A stretch of DNA of 64,000 bases from Gonocerus acuteangulatus (GCA_946811695.1 OX328128.1:78500606-78564605), one strand, 5' to 3'; positions 25,289 to 33,924 are shown, counted from the first letter of the stretch. Notes: generated by a model not told the origin, from the letters alone. Made by a program: numbers and translations.

Positions 25289-26007
25289 CCCAATTAGAAT
25301 TATTTATTTACATTTTAACATCCATTTATGTGTAACGGAGATTTTTAGGATCGGTTATCTATAGATTACCACCCTTTTCTAGTCAGGATCGTTCTTGAAT
25401 CAATTCATGACTTTAGGCTCAGAGTGTCATGCCTTACCACTCATGGCCACCGGGACTCCAGTTAGAATTAGAATTATAGGTTGTACCAAAGAAGTATTTT
25501 CTTAATTTTCCACAGTTTTGATATGAAAGTTAGTTTCAAGATTTTCTTTTAGAATTAATCTGCATAAAACCATTTTATATATCATTGGATAGGAATTTTT
25601 CAATAAAAGAAAGAAAGAATTGTTAAGTGTTCACTACCTCATCATCCATAAAGTGTTGAGGTTTCTGAATGACTGCTTCGGCTTTATTGCTTCTAGAGGA
25701 TTTGAATTGAGATGGTTTCCATCCTTCCAATGTACCCACGGAATTGAAAAATCCAGCAGAAAATCCACCAGTAAAAGCTCCATGAAACCTTCTTCTTCCA
25801 TGCTTATCAGTAGCTATCTGATCTTGTATAAGTATAGGTTTTTTGCTGGGAATTTCTCCTGCAAGAAATAATAATAATTTGAATGAATGTTAAATAAGCT
25901 AATTTTGATATTACAAAGAATTATATAGCCTTATTGGCTTTACCTTCATCTAGTGGCTCCAAGGGAGTTCCAAAAAATGCAAAATCTTCATCTTCCGAAT
26001 CAGACAT
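11225..26007 (-). CDS. GPATCH1: GPATCH1, G-patch domain-containing protein 1 (12 coding exons, complete)
   Basis: Nuclear RNA-processing factor; family members occur in the catalytic spliceosome, and the G-patch acts as a cofactor of a DEAH-box RNA helicase. Exons, 5' to 3': 26007-25944, 25858-25638, 24393-24248, 24023-23838, 21579-21462, 20101-19933, 18516-18312, 16954-16797, 15837-15736, 14906-14696, 12787-12565, 11749-11225. All junctions are GT/AG and phases agree; the total is 2328 nt (775 codons plus stop), against about 930 aa in human. The N-terminus is acidic ([19 protein letters not shown]). Exon 2 carries the signature [18 protein letters not shown]. The G-patch spans exons 4-5 at about residues 145-190 ([16 protein letters not shown] ... 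FGLGYTG). The C-terminus has [14 protein letters not shown] and an SSSSEDE cluster, then a lysine-rich tail ending KKKKKKH, a likely nuclear signal. The start ATG is the only one in frame with the conserved acidic leader. Introns are loaded with mobile elements. No coding break was seen. Confidence 0.95.
11881..11940. repeat. Perfect 28-bp palindrome with 4-nt loop
   Basis: Arms 11881-11908 and 11913-11940 are exact reverse complements around CCGA, in the last intron of GPATCH1. Confidence 0.95.
11999..12245 (+). mobile_element. Penelope-like/retrozyme-type repeat fragment with hammerhead-like core
   Basis: The arms 11999-12042 and 12077-12120 are inverted copies around a short loop. They are followed by CTGAGGA at 12129-12135 and GAAAC at 12155-12159. 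The text after it (GTTTGTGACACAGTCAACAC...) is shared with the repeat at 16430-16665. The stem II sequence here is weakened relative to the 16470 copy. The class (Penelope-like) is inferred from the combination CTGAGGA...GAAACG plus downstream sequence, not from any reverse transcriptase. Confidence 0.5.
12340..12483. mobile_element. piggyBac-like MITE with TTAA flanks
   Basis: A 144-bp element flanked by TTAA at 12336-12339 and 12484-12487. The ends CACATTAGCACCGG and CGGCGCTAATGGG are inverted repeats of each other (CCCATTAGCGCCG type). TTAA target duplication with CCC-start termini is the piggyBac hallmark. It has no coding capacity. Confidence 0.65.
13028..13237 (-). mobile_element. tRNA-derived SINE, family B
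   Basis: The minus-strand copy has the tRNA-like head with B box GGTTCAATTCCCACC, then the GGTGACCTATAGATAACC body and an AATTATTATAGAAGTTAACA tail. A partial duplication AGGCACA flanks it. It lies in a GPATCH1 intron. Confidence 0.8.
13297..14675 (+). mobile_element. Mariner element, broken and interrupted by a fold-back insertion
   Basis: The terminal inverted repeats share CATCCCATAAGTAATGTCGG at both ends, and TA dinucleotides flank them (13295-13296 and 14676-14677). From ATG 13480 the transposase N-terminal helix-turn-helix region is readable ([30 protein letters not shown]) but has TGA codons at two points and stops matching near 13690. The extreme C-terminus ([14 protein letters not shown] then TGA) reappears near 14560-14610. 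The catalytic DDD domain is missing. The middle is occupied by a separate inverted-repeat element at about 13684-14536. Confidence 0.85.
13684..14536. mobile_element. Fold-back element inserted in the mariner
   Basis: Left part (AGAGCTGGTAGCCGCACG...) and right part (...GTTACCAGCTCTCCGACT) are inverted copies. The inner arms 13770-13845 and 14285-14380 (GTTTTATTCAGAAGCCAACT) are also inverted copies of each other. A third, plus-strand copy of the same sequence lies at 44550-44722 continuing at 45743-45815, itself split by a LINE. Confidence 0.7.
15171..15250. repeat. (AT)n microsatellite
   Basis: About 80 bp of uninterrupted TA dinucleotides. The sequence right after it (TTCTCATGTGACAGTGTTTG..., CCGATTTTTATGGAATTTTT) looks like the subterminal text of Helitron-type repeats. 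A second (AT)n tract lies at 15515-15572, preceded by (CTAT)n. The isoleucine/tyrosine frames read here are not genes. Confidence 0.9.
16135..16277 (-). mobile_element. SINE family B, 5'-truncated
   Basis: Carries the family-B tail and body (AACTCAGAATTTTAGTAAGG, GGTTATCTACAGG, CACCACCC) on the minus strand but lacks the tRNA head. Confidence 0.7.
16430..16665. repeat. Inverted Penelope-like repeat pair with hammerhead-like cores
   Basis: Two copies face each other: minus strand from 16500 to about 16425, and plus strand from 16579 to about 16665. The minus copy reads CTGAGGA (16500-16494), then a 5-bp stem GCTGG/CTAGC around CAGAATGA, then GAAAC (16474-16470). The plus copy has CTGAGGA 16579-16585, GTTGG/CTAGC, and GAAAC 16605-16609. 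Short direct duplications (CTTAGTCTGAGAATGAGCTT) lie between them. Confidence 0.65.
17131..17769. mobile_element. piggyBac-like non-autonomous element (about 640 bp)
   Basis: Flanked by TTAA at 17127-17130 and 17770-17773. The left end CCCATTCAATGCAACG matches the inverted right end CCTTTTCGATGCGACG. The left end also holds two palindromic motifs, CGCCCGAGAATACTCGCC (17147) and CGCCCGAGTATTCTCGCC (17185). No transposase found. A poly-A of 19 lies at 17664-17682. Confidence 0.55.
18080..18255 (-). mobile_element. tRNA-derived SINE, family A
   Basis: On the minus strand it begins GGTCTCCCTGTGGTCTAGTG (A box) with B box GGTTCGATTCCCACC, then the GAATTTTCTCATCTCACGGC body and the GGCGCTAAT-type tail (here AGCGCTAATTGCCC), and poly-A. 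Flanks CTCAAGCTTATT and CTCATGGTTATT are an imperfect target duplication. Confidence 0.85.
19318..19420. repeat. Repeat terminus with duplicated AATATATTGGCGCTTC
   Basis: AATATATTGGCGCTTC occurs twice within 65 bp, followed by GGGTTAA at 19408. The layout (inverted motif next to CCC-TTAA) resembles the ends of the TTAA elements in the same gene. No partner end was identified. Confidence 0.35.
20213..20266. repeat. Poly-T tract of about 54 nt
   Basis: An almost uninterrupted T run in a GPATCH1 intron. It is the A-tail of a minus-strand retroposon or a homopolymer expansion. No SINE head was recognised next to it. Confidence 0.9.
20400..20845. mobile_element. Fold-back repeat of the GCCCGTTCAGTTAGAT family
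   Basis: It shares text with 31880-32655 and with 34205-34315 plus 37556-38025, for example GAACAACACGCT, AATTATGTCTCGTTTAGAAC, GGCTAAGTATTGATAAATAT. The two halves are inverted copies around about 20660. A frame of 146 codons (20286-20726) runs through it but has no protein similarity I can see and is not conserved in the sister copies. Confidence 0.7.
22024..22206 (-). pseudogene. LisH-domain (CEP20/FOPNL-like) gene fragment, inverted arm
   Basis: The minus-strand translation gives [19 protein letters not shown], then [13 protein letters not shown], a TGA stop, and NIINELIEE, ending before GGTAAATT, which looks like a 5' splice site. It matches the plus-strand arm at 22342-22527 almost base for base, but carries its stop at a different place. 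The two arms together form a hairpin with a 135-bp loop inside a GPATCH1 intron. Confidence 0.6.
22320..22715 (+). pseudogene. LisH-domain protein (CEP20/FOPNL/FGFR1OP-like) retrocopy
   Basis: The frame runs from about 22320 and reads [20 protein letters not shown] and LGHLRSDF, then meets a TAG/TGA region. It continues as [15 protein letters not shown], then the LisH motif [16 protein letters not shown] and a C-terminal helix [13 protein letters not shown], stopping at TAA 22713-22715. The order (helical GTLGHLR segment, PSL linker, LisH helix with Y-S/T-A) matches FOPNL/CEP20-type centrosomal proteins. No intron interrupts the LisH part, while the opposite-strand copy has a donor-like GT there, so this looks like a processed or partly processed copy. 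Function is unlikely; it is antisense to GPATCH1. Confidence 0.55.
22715..22800 (+). repeat. Hammerhead-like motif downstream of the LisH copy
   Basis: CAGACGA (22730-22736), a perfect 6-bp stem GGCTAC/GTAGCC around CAATGA, then GAAAC (22756-22760) and GTC. One base differs from the hammerhead consensus CUGANGA. Confidence 0.45.
23424..23695. repeat. About 62-bp minisatellite, 4-5 copies
   Basis: Unit TTTCCATTCATCCTAATTCC + TGGATGAATCCTGGATACGT + TTCAGGCCCTAGCATGCTAGG, diverging at both ends of the array. It lies in the GPATCH1 intron between exons 4 and 5. Confidence 0.9.
25247..25284. repeat. Poly-A tract
   Basis: About 38 A, in GPATCH1 intron 2, adjacent to a SINE target site. Confidence 0.9.
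25304..25465 (-). mobile_element. tRNA-derived SINE, family B
   Basis: Shortened minus-strand family-B copy. Exact 12-bp target duplication AATTAGAATTAT at 25292-25303 and 25466-25477. Confidence 0.85.
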
Positions 26008-26640
26008 TGGAAAAAATGCGGATAAAATAAACAAAAACAACACAGAACATTTAGGCCCTATCTAAACAAATGGTTATCTTAGAAAAAGGTTATATTTTTA
26101 CAGTGAAACCAACAGAACAGATTATAAATCAATTTGTTTATTATATTGTTGGTGATGTCTTCTTATAATCCAAAAAATATAGGAACGTATTATTTACAGA
26201 TTCGTAGCCATTTATAGACGGATCAGGAGGGGATTTCTTTTTTTTTTTTCAATTGGGTTTCCATTCTGACTTCTACATTTCCGGAAAAATCCTGAATTTC
26301 AAAAGCTATATAAACTTAGTTTTATACAAACAAAAAAGAATTAAACCCTTATTCCTAATCAAGGAAAGAGTGATAGATCTGTTCATTAAAAATGACTTAT
26401 TGATAAATCGTTGAGGGGGGCACTTTACGTTATTCGAAAGGCATCTGTAAAAAGCTTCTTTAAGTCCTCAAGATGAGAAGAACAAACATAATTAAGTCTT
26501 AGTGTTACTCAAAAATATTTTATTCTGCACTAGGACTCCCGATAAATCATTTTCATGCTCAGGCTCTGGAACAGGAACAGAGAGAGAGAGAGAGAAAAAA
26601 AAACATAAAGCAAATACATCTTCTTTCCGTTTTTTCCCTC
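26008..26640. other. GPATCH1 upstream region
   Basis: This holds the presumed 5' UTR/promoter of GPATCH1 (minus strand). No TATA box or initiator can be asserted. An out-of-frame 16-codon frame starts at ATG 26050-26048 and ends in a TGA overlapping the GPATCH1 start region (26002-26000). The rest is AT-rich with a (GA)n tract at 26579-26594. Confidence 0.4.
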
Positions 26641-26649
26641 ATAGACCTT

Positions 26650-26815
26650 AGGGCAATGAGAAAGCAGGAATTGTCAATTGTCTGGCACAACATTCTACCA
26701 ATAATTTCAGACACATTGATACCTATCAGAGAGATATCCGTCCCAAGCCCTAGCTCATAAGGGCGGTGAAGACCTAGATGTTTTCTGCCCTTAAACACCC
26801 AATCCATCCATCCTA
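26650..26815 (+). mobile_element. LINE 3'-end fragment
   Basis: It ends with a hairpin AAGGGCGG...CTGCCCTT (26759-26793) followed by a short C-rich tail CCAATCCATCCATCC. The same hairpin and a (AACCC)n-like tail close the LINE at 37481-37540, so this is a short 3' remnant of the same kind of element. Confidence 0.5.
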
Positions 26816-26943
26816 ACTCATCTCTACAATCATCATCTAACTGTGTATATTGTATATATAAATCATTTGAAACACATTATTCAAAAGTTAAGCACCTTGT
26901 TTCACATAGGATTTTACATGGTCAATTATAAATCTGTGGTATA

Positions 26944-27807
26944 CGAGGTAAGGTCCATAAGTTTCCGGCCTGTCCTGCTTCCCATCCTTCAAACGTGCCG
27001 GGACCTGCACGCCTATGCAGGTCCATGCCTGCTCCTCCATACCTATCGCCCGCACTTAATCAGTCTTGTCAATCAGTGTCCAGCCTTGAAGGAAACTCCC
27101 CATTTTTACAATGTTCAAACTCGAGTACCGTGCGGTAATTAAATTATTTTGTAAAGAGGGTCTTACTCCTGCGCAAATTAAAGAGCGCTTGGATTGTGTA
27201 TACGGGCAGTCCTTCCCCTCGTATTCCACAGTGAAAGAATGGGCAAAATTATTTAAGTTAGGGAGAGAAAGTCTAGAAGATGACCCACGTCCCGGTCACC
27301 CATTGGAAGCTGTCTCTTCCGAAACAATCCAACTTGTGGAATCTGAATTGCTGTCTGACCGGCGACTAAAAACCAAGGAAATAGCAGCGAGGTTAGGGCT
27401 TTCATACCCAAGTGTTTTGAGGATCAGCAAAGAACATTTACATATGAACAAGGTTAGTGCAAGATGGGTTCCAAAAATTCTTTCGCTGTGAAGGACTGTG
27501 GATTCCAAGAAATCTCTCATCCACCCTACAGCCCAGACTTGGCCCCTAACGATTTCTACCTTTTCTCAAAGTTAAAATCTGACCTTCGTGGAAGGCGATT
27601 TAACACCGACGAAGAGCTCCAAGCAGCAGTGGAAGAATATTTTTTTAACAAAGAAGAAAATAATTTTTTTCATGGTATAGAAATGTTGCCAAAGCGTTGT
27701 ATTAAGTGTGTTGAACTAAGAGGAGAATATATTGAAAAACAGTAAAACCAGTTTTTTCTTTCACCATTCCTTCTATCCTAGGCCGGAAACTTATGGACGT
27801 TACTACG
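26944..27807 (+). mobile_element. Mariner element with internally deleted transposase
   Basis: 864 bp bounded by TA (26942-26943, 27808-27809). The inverted termini share GTCCATAAGTTTCCGGCC. The frame 27111-27485 gives the DNA-binding half with two helix-turn-helix segments (FCKEGLTPAQIKERL; KTKEIAARLGLSYPSVLRI), stopping at VSARWVPK. The C-terminal part continues in another frame from about 27480 with HPPYSPDLAPNDFYLF (the last catalytic Asp) to KCVELRGEYIEKQ and TAA 27743-27745. The stretch with the first two catalytic Asp residues is deleted and the frame is shifted, so no active transposase is possible. It could still bind termini if expressed. Confidence 0.9.
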
Positions 27808-28013
27808 TACCTATGGGTGCCATAGCTACTCATTTCCACCTTGCCTAAGGAATGGTTTATACCAGAGGGGGCCAACCCACGGCTCCTTGTAGGATTATTT
27901 GTGGATAAATGTACCCAAATTCCCTTTTCATTTTTGTGCTATTATATTTTCAATAAATGATTATCTTTCCGCATTTGTTTCAAAATGTCTTTTAAATTAG
28001 TGATAACAAATGT

Positions 28014-28860
28014 AAAAAAGTCCGTCTCGCAGGAACTGCGTCATCTTAGCGCGGTTCCGTTCATATCTCTAGTGTTATTGTTAAAGGAATTATTAGTTTT
28101 GCCATGGGAAAAACTATTACCATTACGTTTCTCATTTCCATACCTTATTTTTAAATAATAATTTTACAATTAAATGTAATTAAAAAAAAACAATAACCAG
28201 TTAAAACGTTAGGAAAACTGACGAAACCCCGTTGAAAAGAACAAAACTAACAATTTTGAAATTTTAAGCACTTATTTCTCAGATTGACATCTCCCCATCG
28301 AAAATTATATTAAAATATTTGTTGTAGGGAATTTAGTAAGCTTTTGAATGGTTACTTTCCAATTACCACGATTTCCTGACCGTTTTCGAGAAAATATACG
28401 AAAATCCCAAAACTTTTCATGCGTGTTAATGAAATATTTTATTTCTAGTACTTCCTTAACTCCAAACGTAACCAAAATGTATCTATCTTAGATTAGATGA
28501 ATATCAAACGTCTGGAACAAGTTTCAACTGAATTAATCATTTCTGGATACCCATACTGAAAATTAGTTTGGAAAAGTAGATGTTTCAATATCTCTCGAAA
28601 ACGATTACAGATATCGCTTTAAAAATGGTTTCATTAGTTTTACTACGTTAAGAAACCTATAAAACGAGTACCTGCAAGCATTGAACTCGAAAACGTAAGC
28701 GTTACGAATTTTTTTCGCGCGAATTTCGCCCCAAAAAGCATGTTCCGATGGACGGATTCTGTTGGTTAACGAACTTGACCATTTAAAATAGACGACAGAT
28801 TTTTGCATCAAATTTCAGCAAAATCGGACCATTTTTGAGCCGGCTAGATTGCGGAATAAT
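28014..28860 (+). repeat. Dispersed repeat related to the 34434/42006 element family
   Basis: It begins AAAAAAGTCCGTCTCGCAGG and ACTGCGTCATCTTAGCGCG, related to AGTCCGTCACGCAGGAGCTGC of the other family. It ends with GGACGGATTCTGTTGGTTAACG, comparable to the GGTTAACGAACTCGTTCAATC segment there. No coding capacity seen. Confidence 0.5.
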
Positions 28861-28874
28861 AATATTAATGGACA

Positions 28875-30417
28875 ATTTTTTTTTTTACGTCGCATCAACC
28901 AATCTTGGCCATTAGCGCCGACATCCAGGGTGTAGCCAGGAATCTTCTCAGCGAGCCCTGAGATGAGAAAATTCCTGCCGCCGCACACTGGGCAAAAATC
29001 CACTTTTAGGGCGACAAAATTATTTTTTTGTGTTTTTCAATATTTTTGAGGTCACTGAGATAGGGAAAATATTTTAAAAAATCGTTGATCCATAGTTTTT
29101 AGTAGAGCCAACAAACAAATGTTGTAGACACACCAATTTTTTGACATAATAGATAAAAATTTGGAAAACATTTTGTAAATCTATGGAACATTTAGGTAGT
29201 ACCTTTTTACATCTATTATTTACATAAACAAAATACATATATTCATAAAAAATAATACATAGGCTATAATTCGAAAATAAATAACAAAAATAGACTAACA
29301 ACTTGAAGAAAAAAGTAATTTTACTGGCTTGTTTTTTTTTAATAATAACAAATATATACAATTATATTATGCACTAAAAACGAATTATCCATCAATCATC
29401 GTCTGAGTCAATACTGCTACATCCTTCAGCATTTTCTTTTGACAAGTCAGTATCGTCTGCCTCATTTTCTAATGACAGTTCTTGAAGTGGATCATGTGGT
29501 AAACTACACTTACATTGGCTAATTACATATACATCGGTAACATGAAATTTAAATAATCATGTATAGTTTCTGTTCAAAAAATGGAAAAGTAATTACAAGA
29601 ACAAAACTGCAATAAACACTGGAAAAATGTTCCCTTTCTTAGAGTCCGATTAATATTCCCTTCCACGCCCGTTGATGATCCAAGAAAGTAAATATTTACA
29701 TTTTACCTTAATCCTACTAATACTAGACAGTATTTAGTAAGTGATTTGTGAAATATGTTTTTGAATTTTGTCCACCTAAAATGTGATTTTCGCCCACTGT
29801 GCGCTGCGGATTCTTCAGCTTCTATCTGACTGCCTAAACTAAATTTAAATTTGCATTAAAAGGGGGAAGAAGGGGGAGCTGAAAGTCTCAAGATGGTAAA
29901 GTAGAAGCTTGAGGCTTATCGAAAAAAAATATTTGTCAAACTTGTGTAATCAACAAAATATGAACAATCTAATAATAATTTCATTAATATTTTTTTTTTC
30001 TTTGATATGCCTTTCTGTTATTAGATATATATTATGTATTTATAAAGTCATACCACTAGGTAATAAATCCATTGTGAAAAGAATTAATAAAATTTACACA
30101 CAATTTTTAAAACACAACTTAAAAGGACCATAGTTGGAACAAGACTAAACAGAGGAAGTGGAAGAGACTAGCAATGGTTGCCTTCATTATTGTTTTAAAC
30201 AGGTTTGGGTTAAAGTAGATAAAAAAATTGTTCTGTTTTTAATGAATAGAAGACTTGAGCACGCTTTGACACGAAAATTGACTTTCTACGACGACATCAC
30301 ATTTTCGACTTTTGTCGCCGTAAAATAGTCGTTTTGCCCAGTGTGCGCCGGTGGGGATCGAACCCACCATCTCCCGCTTATGAATCTAGCGCGCTAGCCA
30401 CTAGACCACGGGAGACC
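28875..30417 (-). mobile_element. SINE family A split by a TIR element
   Basis: The SINE lies in two pieces: tail and body 28875-28983, tRNA-like head 30347-30417 (B box GGTTCGATCCCCACC, A box GTGGTCTAGTGGCTAG). The pieces join exactly at the CGCCG/GCC sequence found uninterrupted in the copy at 62962. Outer target duplication TATTAATGGAYAA: 28862-28874 and 30419-30431. The insertion is described separately. Confidence 0.85.
28984..30346. mobile_element. DNA transposon with CACACTGGGCAAAA termini inside a SINE
   Basis: The left end is CACACTGGGCAAAA and the right end is its exact reverse complement TTTTGCCCAGTGTG. It is about 1.36 kb and AT-rich. An internal sequence at 29766-29803 (CACCTAAAATGTGATTTTCG, CCCACTGTG) is another right-end-like copy that pairs even better with the left end, so the unit may be a composite or carry a subterminal duplication. 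A short minus-strand frame at 29396-29510 has an acidic end (ENADD..., SSIDSDDD) that might be a transposase tail; it is unrecognised. A 5-bp (CGCCG) or 3-bp (GCC) duplication is possible because the termini are symmetrical. Confidence 0.75.
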
Positions 30418-30429
30418 ACTATTAATGGA

Positions 30430-31880
30430 TAATACTAGTTTTTCTGACTAATTTTCGGTTTGAGGACTTGTAATCGTTGGATCCAGTTAAAATATTTATT
30501 TGAAATTCATCCCAAATTAGATATTTAAATTTTGGTTACATTTGGAGCTAAGGAAGTATCAGAAAAAAAGTCATTAATAATCATGAGAAATTTTATCTGC
30601 TAAGATATTAATTGTTAGGATTTTTTTTTAATGATTATTATTCATAATAAATGAGCCTAACCATTGTTGTGGATGCCTTTATGAATCGGAATTTAGGGAT
30701 CACGGCAGAAAAAGTGAGTTTGATCTGCTTGTCCACTGATGTGTTATCAATAGAAGGCTTGGAAGGATAAGCCCTTTACTGTCCCCTCAATTTGCCGGAG
30801 CTACCTCTTCAAGGAGCTTATCCCTTAGGGCGAGGAAGCAAAAATAGCAACGACAAAAGTATGTGGGCAGATTTGCGCAGAAGAAGGTCTGTATATATAT
30901 AGAGGAGCTGGCATAGAGGTCTTGGGTTCTTGAGACATGATACTTCTCTTCTTGCTTCTAACTGTGCTCCGAGTTATGACGGAGAAGAGGCAGGAATTCG
31001 CTATGGTGCCTTGGAGTCCTCTTAGTGGGCATTCGATGAACACGGTGTGTCCGATGCAAGACGACTTCTTGGAGACCAAGGATCTCTCAGCCCTACATTT
31101 ACCTGCTTGGTTAAGGTACAACCATCATTATATAGAACAATAATAGTAACAAAAATTTCTGGACACTCAAATTTATTGAAAGAAATCACAATTTCTTGTG
31201 AGATTTAAAAAAAAGATAATCGGGATAATCTGTCCACTATTGTCTTAAATGTCTAGATGTTTCAAACACTTAACATATTTATTGTTTTAAAAATCAAAAG
31301 AAAAAAAGAAAGAAATTAATTTCGTTTAGAGGCTTCTGCTCAAATTCAGAAATATAAATATTCTTTAGGTCTTCCGACAAACCTATGTAATGTACTGTAC
31401 AACACAGGGTTCTTTATCGTACATGGCCACCGCGAACGCCAGTGGACACTTTTTTGTAACGGTTTTTTTTCAGTTTAATCATCGCTAAAGCATATTTGAA
31501 TCGATCCATGCAAAAAGAACTTCAGTCCATTTTTTCCCAATATGAGTTCCGATAATATTTTCGTTATTATGAGTGATGAATTCTTTGTATCTAAAGGTAA
31601 CTTCACATTTCTATGTTAGAAGGACTTCAATCCAATACATAGTTGCCATAAAAACATAGTCCTAATTTTATTATTCCTTGTAGAAAGGGCTTCAGTCTAG
31701 TTTTATCAAAACTACTGATTTTGGACTGAAGCTCTTTTTGCATGGATCGATTCATTTATGCTAAAAACATTTTACATCCTACAATGAAACACGGTAAGGA
31801 TCTTTTATGGTGTGAGGGTGTATGGCGGCTGCAGGTATTGGTTAATTTTCTTACATTGATGGGAATATTTATTTATAGCC
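30430..31880. other. Spacer with no recognised gene
   Basis: Frames at 30825-31121 (minus) and 30937-31143 (plus) overlap each other in a GC-richer patch. Neither has a domain I recognise. GACTGAAG-containing segments near 31510 and 31720 (TTTTTGCATGGATCGATTCA and its inverse) form an inverted repeat of about 30 bp. Confidence 0.4.
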
Positions 31881-32655
31881 CGTTCAGTTAGATGGGACGA
31901 TTCAAAACCCGGGGTAATTACTACCGATGAGTCTGCCATTTGCCATTACTACTTCAATGAAGAACACGCTACATGAAACTCAATAAAAACTGATTATGTC
32001 TCGTTTAGGACCAGGGAAGGCTTTGAAAGGTCAGGCGAGGGAGAGTGTTTAATGTTTATCAATATTTAGCCATAGCTAAGGCTGAAAACAATTTAGACTA
32101 TAACAGTGCCTGTTCAAATAAATGGTTAGAGGAAGGGAAAAGGGCGTGGCCTGTATTCCCAGTAGAAAATTGACGACAAGAATTCTCTCAGTCATAACAT
32201 TATCACTACGAAGTTTAAAACGTTTTCAGCCTTAGCTTTGGCAATCTATTGATAAATAATTTTTTTTTTTTTACGACGCATCTACAACTTGGCCATTAGC
32301 GCCGGGCTATCTATAGGTTGCCACCCCTTTTATAATGCCAACAGCACGTGGTCGGTCACCCATTCAGGTACTGACCACGCCCGAAGTTGTTTAACTTCGG
32401 TGATCTATGGGAACCGGTGTATTCAACGTGGCTATAGCCGTTGGCATTGATAAATATTAAACACTATTTCCCTTGCCTGACCTCTCCATAGCCTTCCCTG
32501 GTCCTAAACGAGACATAATCAGTTTTTATAGAGATTCACATAGCGTGTTCTTCATTGAAATAGTCATGCAAATGGCGGTGGGGAGAAATTCCCACCGGCG
32601 TTCGCGCATGCGCAATTTAACTCCTGGGTTATCTGAACAGGCTATAGTTGTAGGT
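31880..32655. mobile_element. Fold-back element of the GCCCGTTCAGTTAGAT family, split by a 5S-SINE
   Basis: The ends GCCCGTTCAGTTAGATGGG (31879) and GTTATCTGAACAGGCTATAG (32629-32648) are inverted repeats, and the two halves are inverted copies throughout. The sequence continues across the SINE at 32259-32445 as in the copies at 20400 and 37760. Confidence 0.8.
32259..32445 (-). mobile_element. 5S-rRNA-derived chimeric SINE
   Basis: Read on the minus strand, 32445 to about 32337 is 5S rRNA-like: it starts GCCAACGGCTATAGCCACGT and continues with TGAATACACCGGTTC, GATCACCGAAGTTAA and the internal promoter region GAATGGGTGACC. Then comes AAAAGGGGTGGCAACCTATA + GATAGCCC, matching the body of SINE family B, then GGCGCTAATGGCCAAGTTGT + AGATGCGTCGTAAAA, matching the tail of family A, and poly-A. 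An exact 11-bp duplication ATTGATAAATA flanks it (32248-32258, 32446-32456). It is a SINE3-type retroposon transcribed by RNA polymerase III, not a functional 5S gene. Confidence 0.9.
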
Positions 32656-32780
32656 ATTGTGACATTGTGAACAACAAATTATTACTAAGTACGTACAGTA
32701 TAATATTAAATGTTATTACTTGTTTTTATTAGTTACAAACAGAAAGAATAAGAATTAAACTTTCTATTTGGTTTTATTAT

Positions 32781-33297
32781 ACAGGGGGTATTTAGTTAAT
32801 CCCTAAAGAATAAATACTTAAAAAATATGCCTTATTTTCAATTTTATTAAAGTTATTAGGAAAAATATTTCTTTTAGAGGATCGGCCATATTTTTTTCAG
32901 AAAGTTGAGGAAAAAATACCTCAAAGTCATGTATCACACATTCATAACCGACCTCTGTAAGTGCTTCAAAAAAATCGTTTTAATTTAAAACAATGAAATT
33001 TGAATCACTCGAAACATATTTGATTTTAAAGATATCGAAGTGCGGTTTGCAGAAAAGGGCTTGCTTTTTAATTCCCTTCAAAATGATGTGCATAATAATA
33101 GGGGTCATCAGCAAACCCCAACATTTCATCTAGCGCCGAGCGCACATGCGCGGTCAATATGTTAAATAATTGACATGTTTGGAAAGCTTAGATCAAGCCC
33201 TACAACTTTTACCTCTGACATTTTTTTTTTCAGACCAACTGTTTGGCCGCAAAATTAGTTTGAGCCGTCTTATTTGGGTCACCCTGTATACTAGCTG
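32781..33297. mobile_element. Small DNA element with TATACAGGG ends
   Basis: TATACAGGGGGTATTTAG at the left and TTGGGTCACCCTGTATA at the right are inverted. About 515 bp and non-coding. Comparable CAGGGTGTCC-type ends occur at 9263 and 49459. Confidence 0.5.
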
Positions 33298-33865
33298 TTA
33301 CCCAGTGTGCCATGCTACACTTACTTTCTGCCTATGACTCTCCCTGTATCAAGATCTACCTGTATACCCAGTTACGTCAAAATCGGTCAAACGGTGTGAA
33401 TTTGTTTATATCTGTCAAGTGCTGTCTCGTGAAACAGCCAACAGAGGCCAGCACCACAGCTTGCGAGTAGATAGCTCTTATCAAAGAAAGGCCAGCGCTC
33501 CTTAGTTAAGACAGTGACTGTTGATATAAAATTGAAATAAACTGCATTACATGATTATATAATGATGTAAAGTCATCAATGAGTTCCAGTTATTCTAATT
33601 ATCAAGAACGTCAACAAATAAATTTGAGACATTATTCAAAATGGCTGTCGATTCAAAATGGCCGTCAGAATCTGAATGGTTCAGTGTAGCCAATTTTTCT
33701 TGAATAAAACTTTTGACCAAATTTTGAAATTTGACTATTTTGATCTAGCCTAGGAGATTTCCCGCATCAAGGCCTATCTGAGTGCAAAGTTTGGTCAAAA
33801 TCGGTCAAACGATGTAGATTTGTATAAGGAACAAAAGGACAAATAGACAAAAGGACAAACACGTG

Positions 33866-33924
<59 letters not shown>

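Noticed and set aside
30825..31143. Overlapping frames on both strands
   Set aside because: No domain, no splice context, no sister copy to judge by; left as unassigned.
32337..32445. Functional 5S rRNA gene
   Set aside because: Diverged, about 10 nt short, fused to SINE sequence, and flanked by a target duplication.
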